From JBMTVN01 sp046047235 (GTDB lineage: Bacteria; Verrucomicrobiota; Verrucomicrobiia; Limisphaerales; JAHDYP01), in the NCBI GenBank assembly GCA_046047235.1, contig JBJOII010000004.1:1-64000 (forward strand): 64,000 nt of DNA, read 5' to 3'. This document shows positions 55,439-64,000 of this stretch, one piece after another. Every line of letters starts with the position of its first letter. Positions within the stretch are counted from its first letter, which is position 1. Under the pieces are notes generated by a model that was not told the origin of the DNA, did not search any database, and saw only the letters and a program-made list of their open reading frames with translations. A program made the position numbers and the translations under genes.

Positions 55439-56646
55439 CCCTCCCCCTCCTCGTCCGCCGAAGCCTCCGGCAACATGCCTTTTCCTCCGCCGTCTGCATC
55501 CTCGCCATCGCCCTCGCAGGAGCCCTGCTCATGACGGTCTGGAGCCTCAAAACCAGCGCTCGCCAGGCCTTCGAACGCACCAGCAGCGGCTATGACGCCG
55601 TCCTCGGCGCCAGAGGATCCAAACTGCAACTCGTCCTCAATGGCCTGTTCTTTATGGATGAATCGCCCGGCACCGTCCCCGCCGCCGACTGGCACAGCCT
55701 CCAATCCCACCCCGCCATCCAAGCCGCTATCCCCATCGCCATGGGCGATAATTACCAGGGCTTCCGCATCGTCGGCACCACCACCAACTACTTCACCGAC
55801 GTTCCCTACGCCCCCAACCGCACCCATCATGTCGCAACCCCGGGCAGACTCTTCGACCCTACCCTCCGCGAAGTCGTCGCCGGCAGCGTCGCCGCCCACC
55901 AACTCCACCTCCAGCGGGGAGACCGCATACGCCCCTACCACGGACTCAATTTCGACCCCGACCACGAACACGAGGAAGAATATCTCGTTGTCGGCGTCCT
56001 CGAACCCTCCAACACACCAGCCGATCGCGTGCTCTGGATCCCCCTCGCCGGAGTGCAGCACATGGACGGACATGACCCCGCCAGAGCCCAAGAGCTCAGC
56101 GCCGTGCTCGTGCGCTTCAAACCTGACCGCATGGTCGCCGGACAACAGCTCGACCGACAATACAACCGCGACGACACCCGTCTCACCTTCGCCTGGCCTG
56201 CCGCACAAATCGTTGCCCGACTCCTCGAACGCGTCGCCTGGATGGAACGCCTCCTGATTCTCGTGGCCTGGCTCGTTGCCGCCGTCGCCACTGCCACCAT
56301 CCTGGTCACACTCTACGGCTCGCTGAACGAACGCCGACGCGACCTCGCCATCCTCCGCACCCTCGGCGCCCATCGCAGAACGGTGTTCGGGTTGCTCGTG
56401 CTCGAGGCCGCCGCAATCTCGCTCTGCGGCGTGGTGCTCTCCACCGCATTCCACCTGGGAATCCACAGCGCCGTATCCTCACTCGTGCGCAACCAAACCG
56501 GAATGACACTTGAACTCGGCACCGGCCTCACCGGACTGGCAGCCATCGCCCTCGGGATGCTCTGCCTCGGCACCGCCGCAGGCCTGATCCCCGCCATCAA
56601 AGCCTACCGCGAAGATGTAGCCGCCAACCTCAGCCCGCTATCGTAA
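55435..56646 (+). CDS. FtsX-like ABC permease
   Basis: 403 residues. One transmembrane helix near the N-terminus (SAVCILAIALAGALLMTVWSL), a periplasmic domain of about 240 residues (GARGSKLQLVLNGLFF, RIRPYHGLNFDPDHEHEEEYLVVGVL), then three C-terminal helices (LLILVAWLVAAVATATILV, VLEAAAISLCGVVLS, LGMLCLGTAAGLIPAIKAYREDVA): the MacB/FtsX arrangement. Paired with the coupled ATPase. Substrate unknown; lipoprotein release and peptide or metabolite export are possibilities. Confidence 0.9.
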   Translation: MTLPLLVRRSLRQHAFSSAVCILAIALAGALLMTVWSLKTSARQAFERTSSGYDAVLGARGSKLQLVLNGLFFMDESPGTVPAADWHSLQSHPAIQAAIPIAMGDNYQGFRIVGTTTNYFTDVPYAPNRTHHVATPGRLFDPTLREVVAGSVAAHQLHLQRGDRIRPYHGLNFDPDHEHEEEYLVVGVLEPSNTPADRVLWIPLAGVQHMDGHDPARAQELSAVLVRFKPDRMVAGQQLDRQYNRDDTRLTFAWPAAQIVARLLERVAWMERLLILVAWLVAAVATATILVTLYGSLNERRRDLAILRTLGAHRRTVFGLLVLEAAAISLCGVVLSTAFHLGIHSAVSSLVRNQTGMTLELGTGLTGLAAIALGMLCLGTAAGLIPAIKAYREDVAANLSPLS

Positions 56647-56767
56647 CCGGGAACTGGAACCTCGGGAGTATTTAAGTCACGCGTTGGTGTCTCCAAGCGC
56701 CAGTCCTGAAACACCGCTCCGGAGGGCGCGGGTAAACAAACCTCGGACGCGGCCACCCACACCCGAA

Positions 56768-58129
56768 TCACGCGATAAAGCTGTAGTCGTAGGGCTTGCG
56801 CATCTCCCGGGCCACCCAGCGATTCCCCTCCGCAGCACCCTCCCCAACAAATTGCTCCGCCACCGGATCCCAACGGAGCTTCCGCCCCAACCGCATCGCA
56901 ATCACCCCAAGATGACACAGTGAAGCCGACCGATGCCCCACTTCCACATGGCAAATGGGATCCTTCCTCGATCTCACACACTCAAAGAAATTCCCCATAT
57001 GATCGCCGCTCACCTCCAGCCGCAACGCATCCTCCGGCAGTGGGGTGGTCAATAACGCATCGTCACTCACCTGGATATCGCCCCGGGTCACCCACACCCA
57101 GCCCTCGCTCCCAATAAAGCGCACCCCGTTCCGCTGCCCCTCCTCCCGCACCACTCCCCCAAAAATCGAGTCGTCCGCGGTGGTCTTCACGCGATGCCGC
57201 ACCCCGTTCGCATAGGTAAACTGCACATCATACTCACTGTAGGCCGTATACCCCCCCGGCACCGGCTCCACGAGCGGCCGCCCCTCAATCTCCGTCGGCC
57301 CCTCCAACCCCACCGCCCAGCGCGCAATATCGTTATGGTGCGCACCCCAGTCGGTCATGGTGCCTCCCGAATAGTCATACCAAAACCGGAAGTTGGTGTG
57401 GCAACGCTCCGCCACATAATCCACCAACTGCGCCTGCCCCTGCCAAAACTCCCAGTTCAGCTCCGCCGGCGGCTTGGAAGCCGCAAAAGGTCCCCCCCGC
57501 AAACCCGCCGGCAAAAACACCTCAATGTCAGTCAGCCGGCCAATCCGACCGTTCCGTACCAACTCACACGCCAACCGGAACTTGCTGTCACTGCGTTGCT
57601 GACTGCCCGTCTGCAGCACGGTCTTATGAGCCCGCACCGCGCTCACTAAACGCCGCCCCTCGTCAATCGTCAGGGTCTGCGGCTTCTCCCCATACACATC
57701 CTTGCCCGCCTGCGTCGCCGCCAAATTCACCAGGGTATGCCAGTGATCCGGCGTCGCCTGCACCACCACGTGAACATCATCCCGCTCCATCACCCGCCGG
57801 AAATCATTCAAGATCACCGGCGCCTTGCCGTCCCGGGTGTGATCCGCCGCCGCCGCCCGCGCATGACTCAAATCCACATCACACACCGCCACCACATCAC
57901 CAAATCGCGACGCGTTCCGCGCATCCCCTCGCCCCATCCCCCCACACCCCACCAACGCAATCCCCGGACGATCATTCGGCCCCAACCGACGCCCCGGCTC
58001 ACCCGCCATCGCCAACTCCCGCTCAGCCCACCAGACCGGAACCCCCGCCGCCATGGAAACCAAACCGGCACGACGCAAAAAGGCACGACGGGACAGGGAC
58101 CTGCTCAAGGGTGATTGCATGTAGACCAT
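56768..58129 (-). CDS. Tat-exported Gfo/Idh/MocA oxidoreductase
   Basis: 453 residues from ATG at 58129 (GGGGA 5 bp upstream); a start three codons later also works. Twin-arginine signal SLSRRAFLRRAGLVSMAAG. Rossmann fold IALVGCGGMGRGDARNA, VVQATPDHWHTLVNLAATQAGKDVYGEKPQTL with Glu-Lys-Pro, and the C-terminal FRFWYDYSGGTMTDWGAHH typical of the exported clade. It is the third Gfo/Idh protein of the window and closely resembles the one at 37822-39180. Likely a periplasmic sugar oxidoreductase. Confidence 0.92.
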   Translation of the reverse strand: MVYMQSPLSRSLSRRAFLRRAGLVSMAAGVPVWWAERELAMAGEPGRRLGPNDRPGIALVGCGGMGRGDARNASRFGDVVAVCDVDLSHARAAAADHTRDGKAPVILNDFRRVMERDDVHVVVQATPDHWHTLVNLAATQAGKDVYGEKPQTLTIDEGRRLVSAVRAHKTVLQTGSQQRSDSKFRLACELVRNGRIGRLTDIEVFLPAGLRGGPFAASKPPAELNWEFWQGQAQLVDYVAERCHTNFRFWYDYSGGTMTDWGAHHNDIARWAVGLEGPTEIEGRPLVEPVPGGYTAYSEYDVQFTYANGVRHRVKTTADDSIFGGVVREEGQRNGVRFIGSEGWVWVTRGDIQVSDDALLTTPLPEDALRLEVSGDHMGNFFECVRSRKDPICHVEVGHRSASLCHLGVIAMRLGRKLRWDPVAEQFVGEGAAEGNRWVAREMRKPYDYSFIA

Positions 58130-58179
58130 CAGAATCCCCGCAGATGAAAGCGTCAAGCTCCCACACCAAACCCATCCCC

Positions 58180-58210
58180 ACTCTCTCCCCTCTCCTCTCT
58201 CCTCTCTCCT
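58180..58210. repeat. CTCTCCT heptamer array upstream of parB
   Basis: About four 7-bp units (CTCTCCC, then three CTCTCCT) in the divergent intergenic region, ending about 54 bp before the parB start. Confidence 0.75.
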
Positions 58211-58263
58211 GACAAAGAGTGAACTCTAGACTTTTCCTTGGAGGTTCGACACATTTGACGTCT

Positions 58264-59178
58264 ATGTCCAAACCGGCCCTAGGCCGCGGCCTGGGCGCCC
58301 TGCTCGGCGGTACCCCGCCAAAAGCGCCCGCCGTAGCCACCCCGCCCCCAACCGCCGAAGCCCCAGCGCCGGAGGCGGATGCCGTGCGCCATGTGCCGAT
58401 CAGCCAGGTCCACCCCTGCTCTTTCCAGCCACGCAAAACGTTCACCGAGGACGCCCTCCGCGAACTCGCCGACTCCATTCAGGAACAAGGCATCCTCCAA
58501 CCCCTCATCGTCCGCCGCCAAGGCAACGACTTCGAACTCATCGCCGGCGAACGCCGCTGGCGCGCCGCCCAACTGGCCGGCCTCACCGAAGTCCCCATCC
58601 TCGTCCGCGAGGCCGATGACCGCGCCGCCCTCGAGCTGGCCCTGATCGAAAACCTCCAGCGGGAAAACCTCAATCCTATGGAGGAAGCCCAAGGCTACGC
58701 CCAGCTCATCGAACAATTTCAGCTTACCCAGGAGCAAACCGCCACCCGCGTCGGCAAAAGCCGCACAGTCGTCGCCAATGCCCTCCGACTGCTCAAGCTC
58801 GACACCCAAGTCCAAGCCTTCGTGCGCGATGGACGCCTCACGGTAGGCCACGCCAAAGCCATCCTCGGCCTGAACAACCCCGAGGAACAACGCCTCGCCG
58901 CCGATCGCACACTCCGCCAAACACTCAACGTCCGCCAAACGGAAGACCTCATCTCCCAATGGCAAACCCAAACCAAGGGCACCAGCCCGTCCGGTAAAGC
59001 CAGCGCTAAAGCCTCCGGCGACCCGCACGTCCAGGAACTGCAGGACAAATTGCGTGAAGCCCTCGGCACCAAGGTCGCCCTGCGCTACCGCAATGGCAAA
59101 GGCTTCCTCCAAGTCCAGTTCTTCAATGATGACGACCTCGAACGCGTCCTCGGACTCCTCGGCGTCACGCTCGAATAA
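58264..59178 (+). CDS. parB: Chromosome-partitioning protein ParB
   Basis: 304 residues from ATG at 58264 (KPALGRGLGALLGG is the usual ParB start). A Pro/Ala-rich linker, then the CTP-binding ParB/Srx domain (IRPGQ-like VHPCSFQPRKTF, LQPLIVRR, GERRWRAA at 95-102, ENLQRENLNPMEEAQGY), helix-turn-helix (TQEQTATRVGKSRTVVANALRLL) and a C-terminal dimerisation domain. It binds parS and loads condensin during segregation. No parA is adjacent and I found no convincing parS site. Next genes: PfkB kinase and deformylase. Confidence 0.96.
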   Translation: MSKPALGRGLGALLGGTPPKAPAVATPPPTAEAPAPEADAVRHVPISQVHPCSFQPRKTFTEDALRELADSIQEQGILQPLIVRRQGNDFELIAGERRWRAAQLAGLTEVPILVREADDRAALELALIENLQRENLNPMEEAQGYAQLIEQFQLTQEQTATRVGKSRTVVANALRLLKLDTQVQAFVRDGRLTVGHAKAILGLNNPEEQRLAADRTLRQTLNVRQTEDLISQWQTQTKGTSPSGKASAKASGDPHVQELQDKLREALGTKVALRYRNGKGFLQVQFFNDDDLERVLGLLGVTLE

Positions 59179-59222
59179 CCCATCCCAATACAACCGCCCA
59201 CGGATTTTTTAGAAACAGAATT

Positions 59223-60350
59223 ATGATCGACTCCGCAGAACTCCGCATCCAGTGCGCCCAGAAAATCGAGGCCGCCATCGCTAACGTCGCCAATATGCAG
59301 GCCTTCGTCGGCCTCGATGGCTTCGTCGATGAAATCCTTCACGTCGTCGATAAACGCGAAAGCGCCGAGAACTACACCCGCATGCCCGCCATCCAGAACC
59401 TGGCGGACCGCCTCGCCGGAGCCGCAGGCAAAAGCACCAACGTCGAACTGGTGCCCGTCGTTACTAAACTCGGCGGTAACGGGCCCATCATGTCCAATGC
59501 CCTCGCCAGCTTCGGACTCAAAGTCACCTACCTCGGCGTCCTCGGCTATCCCAACCTCCACCCCGTCTTCAGTGACTTCGCCAAAATCGCCGACGTCCAC
59601 AGCATCGCCGAACCCGGCCACACCGACGCCCTCGAATTCGAGGACGGCAAAGTCATGGTCGGCAAACACTCCTCACTCAAGGAAATGAACTGGGCCAATA
59701 TCCAGAAACGCTTCGGCCGCGACAAGTTCATCCAGAAAATGCAGGACTCCGCCTTCGTCGGCTTCGTCAACTGGACCATGCTCCCCTATATGAGCGATGT
59801 CTGGGAAGCCCTGCTCAAGGAAGTCTGCCCCCAACTGTCAGGCCCGCGCCGACGCATCTTCTTCGACCTCGCCGACCCGGAAAAACGCACCACCGACGAT
59901 ATCCACCGCGCCCTCGACCTCATCTGCCAGTTCCAAAAGCACTTCGACGTCATCCTCGGCCTCAATGAAAAGGAGGCCAACGAAATCGGTGAAGTGCTCG
60001 GCCTCGGCACCGGCGCCCATAGCCCCGAAACCATCATCCAACTCACCGCCGATATCGGCGCCAAGCTCCCCATCGAAACAGTCGTCGTCCACCCCACCAA
60101 GTACGCCATGGCCGCCACCGGTGGACAGGTCGACGCCGTCAAGGGCCTCTACACGGCCAAACCCAAAATCACCACCGGCGCCGGCGACCACTTCAACGCC
60201 GGCTTCTGCCTCGGCAAACTCATCGGCCTCAATAACGCCGAAGCCGTCCTCACCGGGGTCACCACCAGCGGTTACTACGTGCGCACCGCCCAAAGCCCCA
60301 ACCTCCCCGCACTCGCCCAGCTCATGAGAGAATGGCCCAACCAAGCCTGA
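59223..60350 (+). CDS. PfkB-family carbohydrate/nucleoside kinase
   Basis: 375 residues. FVGLDGFVDEILHVVDKR near the N-terminus and KLGGNGPIMSNALASFG in the substrate domain; the PfkB signature TTGAGDHFNAGFCLGK with catalytic Asp322. Several PfkB features are conserved but the N-terminal part is longer than in ribokinase or fructokinase, so the sugar is uncertain. It is 44 bp after parB and 16 bp before def; this grouping may be an operon. Confidence 0.88.
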   Translation: MIDSAELRIQCAQKIEAAIANVANMQAFVGLDGFVDEILHVVDKRESAENYTRMPAIQNLADRLAGAAGKSTNVELVPVVTKLGGNGPIMSNALASFGLKVTYLGVLGYPNLHPVFSDFAKIADVHSIAEPGHTDALEFEDGKVMVGKHSSLKEMNWANIQKRFGRDKFIQKMQDSAFVGFVNWTMLPYMSDVWEALLKEVCPQLSGPRRRIFFDLADPEKRTTDDIHRALDLICQFQKHFDVILGLNEKEANEIGEVLGLGTGAHSPETIIQLTADIGAKLPIETVVVHPTKYAMAATGGQVDAVKGLYTAKPKITTGAGDHFNAGFCLGKLIGLNNAEAVLTGVTTSGYYVRTAQSPNLPALAQLMREWPNQA

Positions 60351-60366
60351 GCCCCGCCAACACGAC

Positions 60367-60936
60367 ATGATCCTCCCCATCGTCCAATACGGCCACCCCG
60401 TGCTCCGCCAAAAAGGCGAACGCATCGAGTCCATCACCCCCGAAATCACCAAACTGGTCGCCGACATGCTCGAAACCATGCGCGATGCCGATGGTGTCGG
60501 CCTCGCCGCCCAGCAAATCGGCAAAGCCCTCCAACTCACGGTCATCGACGTCGCCGGCATCGAGGAACGCCCCTCCACCATGGAGATCAACGGGAAATCT
60601 GTCGTCCCCGACAAATACATGCCCCTGATCCTCATCAACCCGGAGCTTCGCCTGTTCGGTGACCCGGCCGCCGGCCCCGAAGGCTGCCTCAGCTTCCCCG
60701 AAATCTACGGCGATATCACCCGCCCCGTCTCAGCCGAGGTCCGCGGCCTCAACGACAAAGGCGAACCCCTCCACTTCACCTGCGGCGGCCTGCTCGCCCG
60801 CGCCGTCCAGCATGAATATGATCACCTCCAGGGCATCCTCTTCATCGACCGCATGAGCCGCGAAGTGAAACGCAAACTCCAGCCCGAACTCGATGCCATG
60901 CAGGCCCAAACCAAGGCCCAGCTCGGGAAAACCTAG
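60367..60936 (+). CDS. def: Peptide deformylase
   Basis: 189 residues. The three PDF motifs are GVGLAAQQIG (43-52), EGCLSFPEI (105-113, metal ligand Cys107) and QHEYDHLQG (148-156, ligands His149 and His153, catalytic Glu150). It removes the N-formyl group from new proteins. A 25-residue insertion between motifs 1 and 2 (VAGIEERPSTMEINGKSVVPDKYMP) is seen in some PDFs. Its start is 16 bp after the kinase stop. Confidence 0.96.
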   Translation: MILPIVQYGHPVLRQKGERIESITPEITKLVADMLETMRDADGVGLAAQQIGKALQLTVIDVAGIEERPSTMEINGKSVVPDKYMPLILINPELRLFGDPAAGPEGCLSFPEIYGDITRPVSAEVRGLNDKGEPLHFTCGGLLARAVQHEYDHLQGILFIDRMSREVKRKLQPELDAMQAQTKAQLGKT

Positions 60937-61288
60937 GAGCCGCCTCCCCATCCGCTTGCCCCCCAAAACAACGACTCAAGCTCCTTCTTGCCGTGCTCGC
61001 CCGCACCGAGCGCGAGGTAACTGAACAACAACCTGTGTGTCGTCCGCAGCTCATTCCACCCACCTCGCGCACCACCCAAATCCAAGTCCCTATCACTGTC
61101 GAAATCCGGATCGAAAGCTGAAGTTGGCCGTTCGCGGTTAGCAGTGTGCAGAAGTCCCCCCTTAGCCCAACGCTCCACCTCCAACAGCCTACGGCTAAAT
61201 GTAAACGCCCCTCCTCCTTCCTCCCTGCCCTCCTGGCAGGACTACGGCCGGCAAGCAGCCCTCAGCCCTCAGCCCTTCCCGCTTGGCG
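60937..61288. other. Convergent intergenic region with repeat modules
   Basis: About 350 bp between def and the leftward sigma-54 gene. It contains a degenerate hexamer tract (TCGAAATCCGGATCGAAA, about 61098-61116), a GGCAGGACTACGG module (about 61235-61247) and CCCTCAG heptamers abutting the rpoN stop. No gene is supported. Confidence 0.75.
61255..61281. repeat. CCCTCAG heptamer array at rpoN 3' end
   Basis: Three 7-bp CCCTCAG-type units followed by a CCCGCTT-like unit, directly before the stop codon of the leftward rpoN gene. Confidence 0.8.
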
Positions 61289-62782
61289 CTAATACCGTCT
61301 CCGCAAATGCGACGGCAGAATGTTCAGCTCACCGCGATACTTCGCCACCGTCCGGCGCGCAATCTTCACGCCCTTGGCCGTAATCAACTTCACCAGCTCC
61401 TCATCGGATAATGGCTTGCCCGCATCCTCGGCCCGGATCAGGTCCGCCAGCATGTCCTTCACACTCGTGTTGGAAATGTTCTGGCCATCAGAAGACTGCA
61501 AACCCGAGGTGAAGAAATACTTCATCTCAAACAACCCCTGCGGCGTCTCCATATACTTGCCCGACACCGCACGGCTCACGGTAGTCTCGTGCACCCCCAC
61601 CACCTCCGCCACCTGTACCATCGTCAAGGGCTTCAAGTGAGCCACTCCCTTCTCCATGAAATCCCGCTGCCGGCTGACAATCTCCTTCGCAATGTTCAAG
61701 ATCGTCTCCTGCCGCTGGTGCAGGCTCTTGATCAGGAACTTGCCCGCCCGAATCTTCTCGCGAATGTACTCACGCACCTCCTGCGTGCTGTCCCCCTGCG
61801 CCATCAAATCCTTGTAAAGATTGCTGATCCGTAACCGCGGAATGTGGTCGTTGGCCGTGCTCACCACAAATTCATCCCCGTCCTGCGTCACAAAGACCTC
61901 CGGACTCACATACTGGTTGTGGTCCGGCAAAAACATCCGGCCCGGCCGCGGATCCAACAACCCGATCTTCTGGAACGCATCCTGCACCTGCTCGACAGAG
62001 CTCCCCAGCTTGCGCGCCATCTCCGGTATCCGACGCTTGCCCACCGCATCCATGCAGTCCCTGATCATCCGATATTCCAAGGTCCAAGCCTGCTCCTTCC
62101 GCTCCAACTGCAGCATCAAACACTCACGTAAATCGCGCGCCGCCACCCCCGCCGGCTGAAAGGACTGCACCACTTTCAAAACTTCCTCCAACTTCACCAA
62201 CGGCACTCCCGTCGTCGCCGACAACTCCTCCAACGACACAGAAAGATACCCGTAGTCGTCCACGTTCCCAATCAACAGCTCAGCCACCTGCTGGTCACTC
62301 TCCTCCAGCTCGGAAAGCCGCATCTGCTCCAGCAAATTCTCCTGCAAGGAAGAATCCGCCACCAGGGAGTCGAACATATACTGCCGCTTCTCGTCCTCAT
62401 CCTCGCGGCTCCGTAAAGGAACATTCGTCTGCGCAAAATGATCGCGCCACTCCTGATCCATCTGCAGTAACTTGTCGAACTCAGCCTGAAAATCGTCCAC
62501 CGGCCCTTCAGTCGGCTTCTCCGTCGCCGGATCAAAATTCACATCCGACGGCGGCTCAGCCGGATCGACCGGATTCATGATGGTCTCACCCTCGTCCGTC
62601 TCACGCTGATGCGATTCGTCGGCCGCAACCTCCTCCAAAACAGGGTTTTGGGCCATCTCATTGGCCACCAGCGCCTGTAACTCAAGCATCGGCGCCTGCA
62701 GCAACGCCAACGATTGCTGCAGCTGCGGCGCCAACACCTGCTGCAGCGCCATTCTGGGAACTAGTTGTAAACCCTGTGCCAC
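61289..62782 (-). CDS. rpoN: RNA polymerase sigma-54 factor
   Basis: 497 residues from the GTG at 62782 (M)AQGLQLVPRMALQQ; the ATG at 62752 is an alternative. The N-terminal activator-binding region (LAPQLQQSLALLQAPMLELQALV) is Gln/Leu-rich as in the family, region II is acidic, the core-binding and HTH regions follow (PLTMVQVAEVVGVHETTVSRAVSGKYMETPQG), and the RpoN box ARRTVAKYR occupies about residues 475-483. It directs RNA polymerase to -24/-12 promoters with an enhancer-binding activator. No such activator gene is in the window. Confidence 0.96.
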   Translation of the reverse strand: MAQGLQLVPRMALQQVLAPQLQQSLALLQAPMLELQALVANEMAQNPVLEEVAADESHQRETDEGETIMNPVDPAEPPSDVNFDPATEKPTEGPVDDFQAEFDKLLQMDQEWRDHFAQTNVPLRSREDEDEKRQYMFDSLVADSSLQENLLEQMRLSELEESDQQVAELLIGNVDDYGYLSVSLEELSATTGVPLVKLEEVLKVVQSFQPAGVAARDLRECLMLQLERKEQAWTLEYRMIRDCMDAVGKRRIPEMARKLGSSVEQVQDAFQKIGLLDPRPGRMFLPDHNQYVSPEVFVTQDGDEFVVSTANDHIPRLRISNLYKDLMAQGDSTQEVREYIREKIRAGKFLIKSLHQRQETILNIAKEIVSRQRDFMEKGVAHLKPLTMVQVAEVVGVHETTVSRAVSGKYMETPQGLFEMKYFFTSGLQSSDGQNISNTSVKDMLADLIRAEDAGKPLSDEELVKLITAKGVKIARRTVAKYRGELNILPSHLRRRY

Positions 62783-62956
62783 GTTCGAGATAGTAATCGG
62801 GGACCTGTTCTGCTCAAGATCTTTTCGGCACGAAGTGTGCTTTACATTAGCACAAATCCGCTCGAGTTCCCCCGCCCCACCCTTCACCCACCCTCCTACA
62901 GCAAAACCTCAGCCCATAGTTGCACTCACCCCCCAACGCCCCCTACCCTCTCGCCC

Positions 62957-63751
62957 GTGTCAGCTCGTTTCACCATCCTCGGCAGCGGTTCCGGAGGCAA
63001 TTGCGCCTACCTCGAAACCGCAGAAACGCGCCTGCTCATCGATGCCGGCTTCAGCGGCCGCCAAATCCGCCAACGCCTCGCCAGTATCGGCCGCACCCCC
63101 GAATCCCTCCACGGGATCCTCGTCACCCACGAGCATTCCGACCATATCATGGGCCTCGGCCCCATCGCCGGAAAACTCGGTATCCCCATCTACTGCAACC
63201 GCCTCACCGCCGAAGCCATCCACCGCCAAAGCAAAGTCCCCCTCACCTTCAGGCAATTCCAAACCGGCAGCACCTTCGACCTCGGCGATATCACCATCGA
63301 TACGTTCTCCATCCCCCACGACGCCCAAGACCCCGTCGGATTCCTCCTCCGCACCGCCTCCGGCAACATCGGCTTCCTCACCGACCTCGGCCACGCCACC
63401 AAACTCGTCATCCAACGCGTCCGCCCCGCCCACGTCCTCGTCCTCGAAGCCAACCACGACCTCAAACTCCTCCAGGAAGATACCCGCCGACCTTGGGCCA
63501 CCAAACAACGCATCCTCAGCCGACACGGCCACCTCTGTAATACCGCCGCTGCCGACGCCGCCACGGAAATCGTCAGTGCCGACCTCCGCAACGTCTACCT
63601 CGGCCACCTCAGCCGCGACTGCAACCGCCCCGAACTCGCCTACGCCGCCGTCGCCGAACGCCTCCAACAAATCGGCGCCAGCCACGTCACCGTCCATACC
63701 ACCTCCCAGGAACACCCCTCGCCCAGCCTCCAGCTCGGCACAACCAGCTAA
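62957..63751 (+). CDS. YycJ/WalJ-type MBL-fold metallo-hydrolase
   Basis: 264 residues from GTG at 62957 (MSARFTILGSGSGGNCAYLE, the usual start of this family). The HxHxDH motif is at 58-63 (THEHSDHIMG), with IDAGFSGRQI before it, and metal-binding residues in GFLTDLGHAT, EANHD and GHLSRDCN. Members are exonuclease-like metallo-hydrolases related to B. subtilis WalJ/YycJ; a nucleic-acid substrate is inferred. Divergent from rpoN. Confidence 0.92.
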   Translation: MSARFTILGSGSGGNCAYLETAETRLLIDAGFSGRQIRQRLASIGRTPESLHGILVTHEHSDHIMGLGPIAGKLGIPIYCNRLTAEAIHRQSKVPLTFRQFQTGSTFDLGDITIDTFSIPHDAQDPVGFLLRTASGNIGFLTDLGHATKLVIQRVRPAHVLVLEANHDLKLLQEDTRRPWATKQRILSRHGHLCNTAAADAATEIVSADLRNVYLGHLSRDCNRPELAYAAVAERLQQIGASHVTVHTTSQEHPSPSLQLGTTS

Positions 63752-64000
63752 ATCGTGCGGCCAAACGGTCGCAGCGAATGCTCCCCCCCTGGCAATACCC
63801 GCATCTGGCCCGCCCCCACCAAATCCAAACCGGAATTCGTCCAAGTCCAACCCCGCCCCAGTATAAAATCCGCACCCAGCCCCTGAACAAAAGCGGTGAG
63901 CTCACTTTCCGAAAATCGGTGTGTCCTGAACCCGCAGCAATGAGCAGGACCGTCGCCCCCCAGTCGTTGGTGGCATCAACACTCACGCCCCTTTCGCGCA
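63748..64000 (-). pseudogene. Right-edge ORF fragments, reading frame broken
   Basis: On the minus strand the frame ending at a TAG (63748-63750) encodes protein-like sequence (SESELTAFVQGLGADFILG ... GGEHSLRPFGRTI), but it is closed upstream by a stop. An adjacent frame, open to the window edge, reads GVSVDATNDWGATVLLIAAGSGH, ankyrin-like. A start ATGCCACCAACGACTGGGG lies in a third frame. One base inserted or lost in a G or T run would join these into one protein. This may be a real gene with a sequencing error, a pseudogene, or chance. Confidence 0.3.

Noticed and set aside
57760..57785. parS-like CCACGTGAAC
   Set aside because: Only part of the TGTTTCACGTGAAACA consensus, and it lies inside a coding sequence.

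Overview
The window looks like a chromosomal segment of a free-living Verrucomicrobiota bacterium, probably from the Pedosphaera/Limisphaerales side of the phylum. The evidence is a PVC-type haem-binding dehydrogenase, two H-X9-DG pseudopilin-like proteins, lamin-tail/CotH and ASPIC/FG-GAP secreted proteins, Tat-exported Gfo/Idh/MocA oxidoreductases and several polysaccharide-active enzymes. There is no rRNA, and no phage, IS element or CRISPR array was recognised. The phylum assignment is inference from gene content. The + strand is visibly C-rich over G almost throughout, in genes of both orientations.

Layout. 128-5409: a giant secreted cytochrome-type dehydrogenase ending in a DUF1080 domain, followed by a Gfo/Idh/MocA oxidoreductase. 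6026-14002 (minus): a CE15-like glucuronoyl esterase and a 1969-residue LTD/CotH surface protein. 14201-18296: RNase R (minus) and an MFS transporter (plus). 18723-22436: GH29 alpha-L-fucosidase, two small exported proteins and a pseudopilin. 23018-27844: an operon of two-subunit 2-oxoacid:ferredoxin oxidoreductase, histidine kinase and stand-alone receiver. 28031-33510: esterase, small proteins, tRNA-Phe, a YkgJ-type cysteine cluster protein coupled to a polytopic membrane protein, and a GH16 glucanase. 33671-35667 (minus): a NarL-type two-component pair. 35842-41666: NadA, an ExeA-like ATPase, a Tat-exported oxidoreductase and a LamG/C25-like protein. 41751-44002 (minus): a DUF3365-like haem protein coupled to an ASPIC/FG-GAP protein. 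44145-50094 (minus): a compact five-gene operon for a TrpXYZ-type ABC transporter that also contains a STAS-domain protein and a GNAT acetyltransferase. 50325-53737: tRNA-Pro, RsmD, a second pseudopilin and GAPDH with its promoter and terminator. 53904-56646: a MEMO-family protein and a LolD/FtsX-type ABC pair. 56768-63751: Tat Gfo/Idh oxidoreductase, ParB, PfkB-family kinase, peptide deformylase, sigma-54 and a YycJ-type metallo-hydrolase.

Functionally the window mixes housekeeping genes (rnr, nadA, rsmD, gapA, def, parB, rpoN, two tRNAs) with secreted enzymes suited to plant or algal polysaccharides. These are scattered rather than organised as a SusCD-type locus.

The most unusual content is non-coding. 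Many longer intergenic spaces hold tandem repeats whose unit is 7 bp although the unit sequence differs (CTCCCAT, CCCTCAG, CCCGCTT, CGCTCGG, GAGTCAG, CTCTCCT). They are often arranged with a degenerate hexamer tract and a shared GGACTACGG module, and several arrays run up to, or into, the 3' end of the neighbouring leftward gene. There are also two families of dispersed palindromes whose copies differ by compensatory changes in the stems, which implies selection on, or copying of, the hairpin. The best protein-level candidate for something undescribed is the ABC operon with a duplicated binding protein and a STAS fusion of unknown C-terminal domain.
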